From the NCBI GenBank assembly GCA_023053545.1, contig JAKZAN010000007.1:3286001-3350000 (forward strand): a DNA stretch of 64,000 nt, in the 5' to 3' direction. Numbering within the stretch: the first letter of the stretch is position 1; each line of letters starts with the position of its first letter. The stretch comes from Lepidurus packardi (lineage: Eukaryota; Arthropoda; Branchiopoda; Notostraca; Triopsidae). The position numbers and the translations under genes were made by a program. Below the pieces are notes generated by a model. The model did not search any database and was not told where the DNA came from. It was given only the letters and a program-made list of their open reading frames with translations. Below are positions 40,101-49,100 of this stretch, piece after piece.

Positions 40101-43100
40101 GCTCACTTGTTTCTAAGTAAATTTTTCAAAGTTCAACTTTGACATGAAAGAAAAACTTTGGATCTGCTTAAAAAAAAGTTTCAGAATGGAATGTGGCCAA
40201 CAGAAAGGAAAACGAGGCTGTTCGTCAAAACTCATGGTATACAGACGCTGGAACGAATAAATCTGCCTAATTACTCATTAGAGAACGGAACCAACTTGGG
40301 CAGTTTAATTGGGAGTTTTGTTTTAAAGTTTTGAAATGAAAGCGTTTTTTCCCTACGAGCTAAAAGGGTTATGAAACACTTCTGAAATGAAGAGCACTCT
40401 TTTACAGAAACACTTGACAAAATTGAGAATTTGGGACTTTTTAACACTTGGAAGAAACGATTTGGCGGAGCTTTGTTTGTAAGGCACTTAGGGGAAAGGC
40501 AGAGAGCGAGGGCCAACTCACGAAAGTCCGGGGCCACTGAAGCTTTTCTTAAGAAAGACACCGTATTTGTGCCGGGCCAGACGGCTTTGGTTCAATGGGA
40601 CGAAGGCAAAACGTTCGCTGATGTCGGCGCTGCCGGTGCGCCTAGCGGCGGTAAAGCTCACTCCATGCTCAAAGCTCCCATCTAGCTTACTGTTTTCTAT
40701 GGTAGGATAGCGTGGGGAACGCATCTTAAAAGAGTACACGAGATTTGTAAAAAAAAATTTTACAGTAATGTAGGTAATATTAATACGGAGGATAAGGACA
40801 ACTTTATTTATTTTTTATTTTTGCCTCTACTAATTTGGAAAAATGCAAATTGCCTTTTCAACTATGTGAAATTAAGCAAAATTGCAAATTTGGAAATTAT
40901 CTCGCCCTAGACATTATAGCAAAGCTTTTTTTAAAAGACAAATTTCTTGCAAATTGAGTATGTTATACAGTTACCTTGCTGGCCGGTTTATGCGAAGAAC
41001 CATTGCGCGTTCATATACTGTTCACCCATGCAAGACAATACGCCCCACCTTGTGGTAGCTTGGTGAAACAAGCGTAGCTTTACGGGTGCGTTAACCCAGT
41101 GAACTTGTATTGTAGGGCAAGACTCGCGAAAATGGCTTAAAAATTTTTATACAGAAAATCTCCTGATAATATAGATTTGCCCAATTATTTTTTAATGGTT
41201 TGCTTAAATGAATTTTTTTTCTGTCAAAAATTCTCTAATAGTTCGATAATGTTACATTAGATCAAAATTATATTTCCGAGCTAACCGTCGACTCAAAATT
41301 ACTGCGGTAATTAAAAAGACAATCTAAGAATGCTTTTCTTAAACTTACAAAACTCTTCCAATTTCGTCACATCTCACCAATAAGACAGTACTCGTATTAT
41401 AAACCAAGTATTATACGCCTCTACACTTTAATCCTGAGCTTCAGAAGTTCAAGGAATCAATTCAGTTTAAAAATTTAGTTTAAAAATCTAAAATTCAATT
41501 TCACAGCTTTGCCTGAACCTGTGAAATCATAAAAAAAAAATCCAATAAATTCTCTTTCAAACTTTCCAATCATCCTAACGTATACTTTGCGTATAAAGCT
41601 CGTTTTGTGAACCCTATTTGGAAAGGCAAAAACAAACAGACTTTTCTCGATTTGAAATGTCAATAAACGCTTGGACAATGCTGTCTCCCGCCAACAAATT
41701 ATTAAAATTAAAACTGAAAAATAACTTGAAAATCCCGTGAGCATGGCGGTACAAGAGAACAAGGCGGGCCAGATGGGCCCCGAATTTTACGAATACACAT
41801 CCGGCATGAACAAGCACTTTATCTGTCCAAAAAGGAAGCTCTCCCAAACTGTTCATAACTTTCCATTGGCATCCTCTACTCCCTGACGGTCCCAAACAAC
41901 GCAGCTTCCAAAAGGGCCAAAAGTGCAAGTTTGCAATGGGCAAAAAAACAAAAAAAAAAAAACTGACTCATGGAATATGTGTGTAGGTGGCTGTGTGTGA
42001 TGTGATAGTGATGTGATGGCAGCCAACTTCCCTTTCAAAAACTTTTAGACGTCGCTGGATAGACATACATGACATCGATGTTGACATAACCTTAATCCCG
42101 TGCTTCTTTTTTCGGGTTAGTCTTACCCGTCACAACTTATCAAAACTTCGCCTGTCTACGTAGAAAATTCTGCGTTATTTTTGCATTAAATCAGACCTTT
42201 AGCCCTGCTTTTCCTCATAAGATAAACAAACGAGTTTAAACAGAAAGAAAAAAAATGAGACGAGCCAATGTCTGGAAGTTCTGGTCCGTCTCCAGTTTTT
42301 TAATGAGAGACCGGCGTAATTTTCTATTACCGACCAAGAATATAATTAACTAGATTACAGTATTTGCTTCACAAATTTTGCAAGTTTTTTTTATTTTTAT
42401 AAATTGTCCATTGTCCTAAACCAACATTCTAACGCTATCCATATTTACATTTTCACCTTCACAACCCCTCATTAAGAAACTTAGATTTGATTTCAAATCG
42501 TTAAGGTTTAAACTTTCATTTTTTTACTAAATGAAATTATTATTAAATTTAAAACTTTCAAAAACGATTAAACTTTCAAAAATGTAAAATACTTAAACCC
42601 ACAAGACTTTCCTTTGCTACATATTCTCTTTAACTTTTACTTAAACTACTTAAACTCCGCCGAATTCCCATTTTTTCTTTTGATCAGTCCATTCTTCAAA
42701 TCGGTAACTGGCATATAACATGCAATTAAATAAGTTACATGCATAATAAAAAAAAGGTGCAACGCTAAAAAAAAAATTGCAGCTGGGAAGTGGCCGGATG
42801 GGACCCCCTCCCTACCACACCTCCTAAACGAATTCAAATGTCAATCAACCCACGTGTGCGATCAAATCCCACAGATAAAGCCCACACAGACAAACCCAGC
42901 AGTCGACTTCTCATCACTCTCAGGTTTGGCATATGCTAAACCAGCTTGTGAGAGTCAAAGTTTTGGCCTCCTTTTATACACATTCTCTCTCTCTCTCTCT
43001 TGAATTCTCTTCTGAAATATGCATAATTTAAAATAGTCAAAATAGAAAGGGGTTTCTTCCTTTTCTTTATCAAAGCTTATATAACCTTATATATAAAGCG

Positions 43101-46100
43101 TTGCGAGGTCGTGCCAAGAAACTTGATATCCAAATCCCCCAACTTCAATAAAAAAAAGCTCCAATGACGTTATTGTTTCACATCATGAACTGGTTTACTC
43201 AAACACATTAGCACCCCCACCAAAAATAATAATAATAAACTATGAAGAAGAAAAAAATAATTAAAAAAGTAAACTTAAAATCCCCCTTGGATTTCCTTGA
43301 ATGCAGTCAAAAAGTAAATACAAAATGGCGACGTTTGGAATTCTGGGACATTACTATAAATAAAAAAAGCTAGCATGCTTGACATTTAAGAAAAATCAAA
43401 GTGACAGTTGAAGGTATGATGTTTTTTTCTAGGCAATAAATTAAGCTAAAAAAATCAAACATATATCAAGTCGTTTTCGCACAGAGACGCGAAAAACACA
43501 CCGGTAACAAAAAGTAAACACAATGAATTATGCGCAAGCACTGAAGAAAAGCCGCCTTTGTGAATACGTTAAGAAAAGCGAAGATGGACTTCCCTTCTTT
43601 TTGTTTCCAAAGGAAATAAAAAGACTGATTAGGAAGCTAACGCGAAAAGTTATATCAAAGTCAGGTTTTCGTTGAAACCGGTCCCTTTCCTTGCAGTGTC
43701 CTTCTAGTCGCAAGTCTAGTCGTTATACCCAGACTGGTATACCCAATGTAAGGGGGAGCATGGACACCGTATCCGGTTTGTACTGTAGGATAACAAGGGT
43801 ATCTTCCAATGTAAAGGTTTTGGGCCGACGTTCTCAGTCACGAAAGTAGATTCGGGTAAAAGGCCAGTACATCAAGGGGTACATTCTAAAACTTTCCATT
43901 TACAATTCAAAAAAGATAACGACCCGCTCTACAAAGCACATTACCGGTCGGATCTTCCGGCAGTCCAAAAGTCGAGAATACAGAGAATGGTCGCCAGTTC
44001 ACCGTTTTGTGAATGTTTTACTCCCTTTGGGGAACCCTTTTTCTAGTAGATTAGGAATGCCTGCTCTAGGGGTAGGATGGGCAAGTTTGTGAATCCATCC
44101 CTTCTATGTTCCTTCACCTTCGCATAACCTCATGTGTAAATCTACTCTTACTGTGTAAACCCACAGTATATAGGATAACAACTGCTGGTCCTTTAACCTA
44201 GGATAACAAGGGTAGCTTCCAGTGTAAGGTTTCGGGACCGACTTTCTCTGTCTCAAGAGGATGTGCGGGGGCGAAAGAACATCCGAGAGTCTGGGTTCAC
44301 AGACTTGCCCAGGCCCCCGGAAGGTGGGCATTCCGAGTCTACTAGAAAAAGGGTTAGAGAAGAGAACAAAACATTCGCAAAACCGTGGACTGGCGACCTC
44401 TCTCCCGGGTGAGAGAAAGGTCGCCAGTCTACGGAGTTTTGGACCGACCTAAGATCCGACCTGCATCCGACCTCTTTTTAAACCGTCGTTGCCTTTTTTG
44501 AACTGCGCTGGGAGGTTTGAGAATTTTACCATATGATATTCTGGCCTTTTACCTGAATCTACTATTGTTGTCCTACTGTATAAACCTATAGACTGAGGGG
44601 ATGGGCATATATCATGACGTCATCTCATTTAAGAGGTATCGTTTTAGATATTTTAGTCATCCGATATCAAATTTGTTGCAGTTCTCGTCCATGATACGAC
44701 GGATATGGAACAGAGACAAACATTAATTAGCAGTAAATGTAAAAAGTTCGCAATTTGATGAATACCTCACCAAAATCGAACTTTTTGTCTTAATTTGATG
44801 ACTCTCAATTGTAGATGATAAGGTTGCTAGGTTTTATTTTTACCATTCCAAGAATATATTTCTGTACGTTCCGCAAACGACGTTTTAGGACATAAGAGCA
44901 ATACAAGATCTTACCAAAAATACCGATTTTATTTTTTCTGGGAGTGGGGAGGTAATTGATGACCTCAGACGGTTGAAGTACATTCACTAGGTTTATCTTA
45001 CCCTGATTTCAGACATGAAACTGCTTCCCTGTCTGGGATACAAGACATACCCCATTGAATATTTGCAATAAATCCATTAGGACGTATAGTCACAGGATTT
45101 CATTGCTATTCTATTTAAACCCTTATTTCAAAGATCTTGTTGTGTTAGTCCTTCAATAGTTGATTATATAGTTCCTTTTAGTGCTTACAGATATGAACTT
45201 AGGAATGTTTGACAAATCGTGATGTCATAATATTTTTTTAAATCTAGACCTTATAGCATGTGGGTATCAAAAATACACGTCTTCGAGCTCACAATGCGGA
45301 TCCCCAACTATCAAACCCAAACTCTTATGTTATACTTAATAATTGTAATGTAAACTATCCCATGTTTTTTGATTTTTCGCTCAAACCGGTCCTGCTCTTT
45401 TTCAAGTTCCTTCTCCATTGTAAGATGCGAATTTGCATGGAAAGTCGAAATTTTTGGGGCGCTTCAAGTCAGCCAAACCGCTGGGCTATTATACTTCTTA
45501 TAATAAAAGCAGCTCATAAGTGTAAGTCCATATAAGGAGGAGAGGGCACAACTAACATTTGCATCATGGGAACCCGCTGTCTTCCCTCTCTTCTAAAAAA
45601 GCCGTTTGGGACCATATAGCTTGTGTTTTAAAAGACGTATGGGGTCTGGTTTTGACTTTCAAGCTGGACAAAATCTTTCTTTTATACATATGTGGAATTG
45701 TGACCTTTGTTGAGTCCTCGCTCTCATGGTTTCAGTCTTGCGAAAACAAAACAACAAAATAAAATGGCTTAAAAAAAAAAACTTACCACAAATTCCCCTT
45801 TGAGCAACGGACCAGCTTGGCCGATGTAGAGTGTGGAGGCGGAATCCAGATCCAAGGGGCGTGGCCGGGGTACGGGTAAGGTGATCGTTTCTTGGGGTCG
45901 GCAGTTTAAATAGAGAGCTACTTGGTCTCCACTGACGGCAAAGGCCAGGCGAGTCCATCTTTTAGTAATGGCAGACACTACAAACCCAGCTAAAACCTAT
46001 TACAAGGAAAAGTACGAGAAAGAAAAGAAAAAGACGTTAGTGGGGAACGCCCAGTAATGGATATCGTGTAGTGAAGCACGCCAAACATATGCTAAAGCTC

Positions 46101-49100
46101 CATTACCTTTATGTGCCATTAACCATTACCATATGGAGGAAACCGTTTTAGCATTTGGAAAATTTCCGATTTTTTTTCTAATTTCCCTCTTGATTTTTTT
46201 GTTAAACGTCTCTATCGTTGTTTTACTTTTTAAGAAAATTACTACTTCAAGATTTCTGTGAACTTAATCGGTGCGCATCAAGCTTTCCTGACGGATATTT
46301 TAAATTCTAAATTCAAATCAAATTAAAACAAAAAAAAATTAAAAAATACCTGGGAAGAAAGTTGGCCCGGATCGGTGTAGTATAAAGTGATATTGTTCCT
46401 TCCCGGTCCTCCAGGTCCGATATAAACTCCCAGCTGGACAACCGTATCCAAAGGGTTGACAATAGCGAAGACGTAGCTTCCGTCTGGAATATCGTGTCTG
46501 ACGGTGAGAAGTAGTGAGAAGTCTGGATAGAGCTTCTCAGGCATGATGAGTCGGTAAGGGACTCGAATATCGGCGCCTTTGCGAATACCAAATGCGGGGA
46601 AGCCATCGGACCCAGCTTCAAAATCCAAACCATTCGTGGAAGAATCGAAGGGCACACTGATTACTTGCAACAGGTCCTTTTCCTCCAAATCTGCGTTCCC
46701 TAGAGAAAGAATAAATAAATAAATAAAAATTGTCTCAAAATCTTACATTAATGCAATTGTTACCAATTACACACAAAAAACAACATTGCGCAACTAATCT
46801 TCGTGTCAAGCGTTTCTAGCTAAATTACGATTCTCCTTACAGTAACTTAATTGTAACCCCATTGCAAACTTCGATTCGTTAGAAAAATGTATTAATTTCA
46901 TTTCACAAATTCTCGTCGTAGCAAATTTGTCACACATTTGTGCATAGAAACGGAACGGAATTAACGTTTGAAATTAAGAGTCGATAGAGCTTCACTTCAC
47001 TTCACGGAAGTCCTCCGTCGAAAATTGGCCCAGAAAAATAAAGTCCATTTATCTCCAATATTTGAACAAATGCTTGGAAAGGTTGAAGCCGGGCAAGGAG
47101 ATGAGGCTGATAACACCAAATAATACCCTCGTCTATTATTGTCTGTCAACAATAGCTCAAGCGATAAGCTCAACGTTCTTATTTCTCCCATCAAGTACTC
47201 ATAAGTCTCTCCCCTCTCTCCTGCTATCCTCAAAGTTATGTTCTTCTTCCGGTGTTGGAAAAGATCTACGAAATCTTGGGGGCTGAAAAGGGAGAAACTA
47301 AGTCTTCCTAGCATCAAAGGCCGCGTTACGAGGGCTCTAAGCGGCTTTTCTCTTCGCTATCAAGGGCTAAAAGTGCCCAGAGATCCGAAGAAGAGGACCT
47401 AAATATAACGCAATATCTTTCTTCTTGTAGCTTCGCCTTCGCAGTACACAGTACTTATAGTCGAAAGGGGGATTAATGTCTTTTCTAAGCACTCGATAAG
47501 TCTTATCTCTTTTGAAAAGAGAAAAAAGCGCAGGAAAGATGAAAACAAAACGTAATATACACTTGACTTGTGTTTCGAAGTACAGTATTACACTTTCAGT
47601 GTTGGGCAACGGCAATTTCGGTGCGCCGTCACCAAGTTAGTTGTGTTACAAAGTCACAGATGGCGTTGAACGCACGTCTAAATTCGGCCAAGCTAAATTC
47701 GAGCCAGGCTTGTACGCAAGTCCGAAAAAAAGGATTTCAACGAAGTCCAACTCCCTTCGCTCAGTTACAAGTAACTGCAACAAATCCTAGTCATTCTTTT
47801 GACCTACAAACCAACTCCAGTCCCACATCCCAGTCTTTGTACTAACTTTTATACAAGTTCAAATCAAAGTCCAATTCCTGGCAAAGGAGTTGAACAAGTC
47901 CGTTAAATGCAAATTGGCAACTATTTACACAAATTCTCGAAGAACCCTGAATTTACACCCTCTAATGTCTCTACGCAAGGCAGAGTGAACCCCACGGCAG
48001 ATGTTGCAGGTGACCTGAAAGGTACCTTCTTCAAACGAGTAACCCTTAGCAAGGGTGTTAATACTTATACATGCAGGACTCCATTTTTAGGCAAGACTTC
48101 GTTGCAGACTGATTGGAAACAAATTAGACTTTATGTAGGACTCGTTGAGCTATTCCTTTCCACTAGCTATTCTTGGAAGCTTAAAGTGAAGGCAGTCTAT
48201 AATACGTTACACCCTATTTTCCCCTTATTTCCCCCAATTAGCACCTTTCAACTTTTGCATCTTTCTAGAGTGAAAAGGATGTACTGACTGCGTCATAGGT
48301 TCCTGGTGAAAATGTTGACTTGATTTCTACTGAAATTTCTAGAAACGAGTTGCCATCTTTATTCTGACATGCAAATCCCCTGGCGTGAAAATCCAACTCC
48401 CTTCCAAATTCATCTCAAACAATTTATCCCAAATCAAGTGCAAGTTCATCTCGCTTACAAAAAAAGAGTTGTCGAACTTAACCAATTCCTTAACGTACCA
48501 ATAAATAGGTTTAATCCGGACTTGCGTAAAGTGCAAATCAACTCCAAATCCGTACAAGCCTGATTTGATCACATGAACAAGGAAATGCATCAGCAACAAA
48601 CTGCCTCAGATTATAGCAGGAATAGAAGACTGTCTTTATTCGCGAGAAGATTTCCTCGCGAACCATCTTTTTGGACAAGATTCTCTAATTTGAAACGATA
48701 CATGGCGGGCACAGTATGAAACCCAAAGCCGCGTTTGCTTTGTACATTCGACTTAAACTTAGACTAACCAAACTTCCTTGACTCACGCTTCAAGCGTTCG
48801 TCTTAGTCTAAACTTTAAACGTTTAAGGAAGTCGATTTGGAAAGTCTTGAGTCCAAAACGAACGGTTATAAGCATAAATGTACAATTGCTCCACCTATGG
48901 GGTGGTGCTTGTCGAAAATACACAAGATACGAATCGTTATTTTTTCCAGTATAGATTTCAATAGCAAATTCCTGTTTTACTCTGTGGGGCAGAGTTCATT
49001 TCTACATTTCTTGAATCAGTTTTTAGCATTATCCGAACAATTGAAGATGTAGCTGAGGAAGATGTTAACGGGACAATTGTCTCCCATTGGTTGTTTGCAA

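Larger units (their letters stand above)
38574..46699 (-). other. TSPN/laminin-G-like domain exons of the multiplexin
   Basis: Exons 46350-46699, 45787-45996 and 38574-38648 encode the N-terminal domain: DLLQVISVPFDSS, FSLLLTVRHD, YVFAIVN, RWTRLAFAVSGDQVALYLNC, LYIGQAGPLLKGEF and GAIQELKLNN...VQC. Two conserved cysteines are present. The domain is interrupted by a 7.1-kb intron that holds several repeats. Confidence 0.92.

Noticed and set aside
40431-40685. 84-codon plus-strand frame with an Ala/Gly-rich end
   Set aside because: No family similarity and no splice context; it overlaps an equally long antisense frame inside a multiplexin intron.
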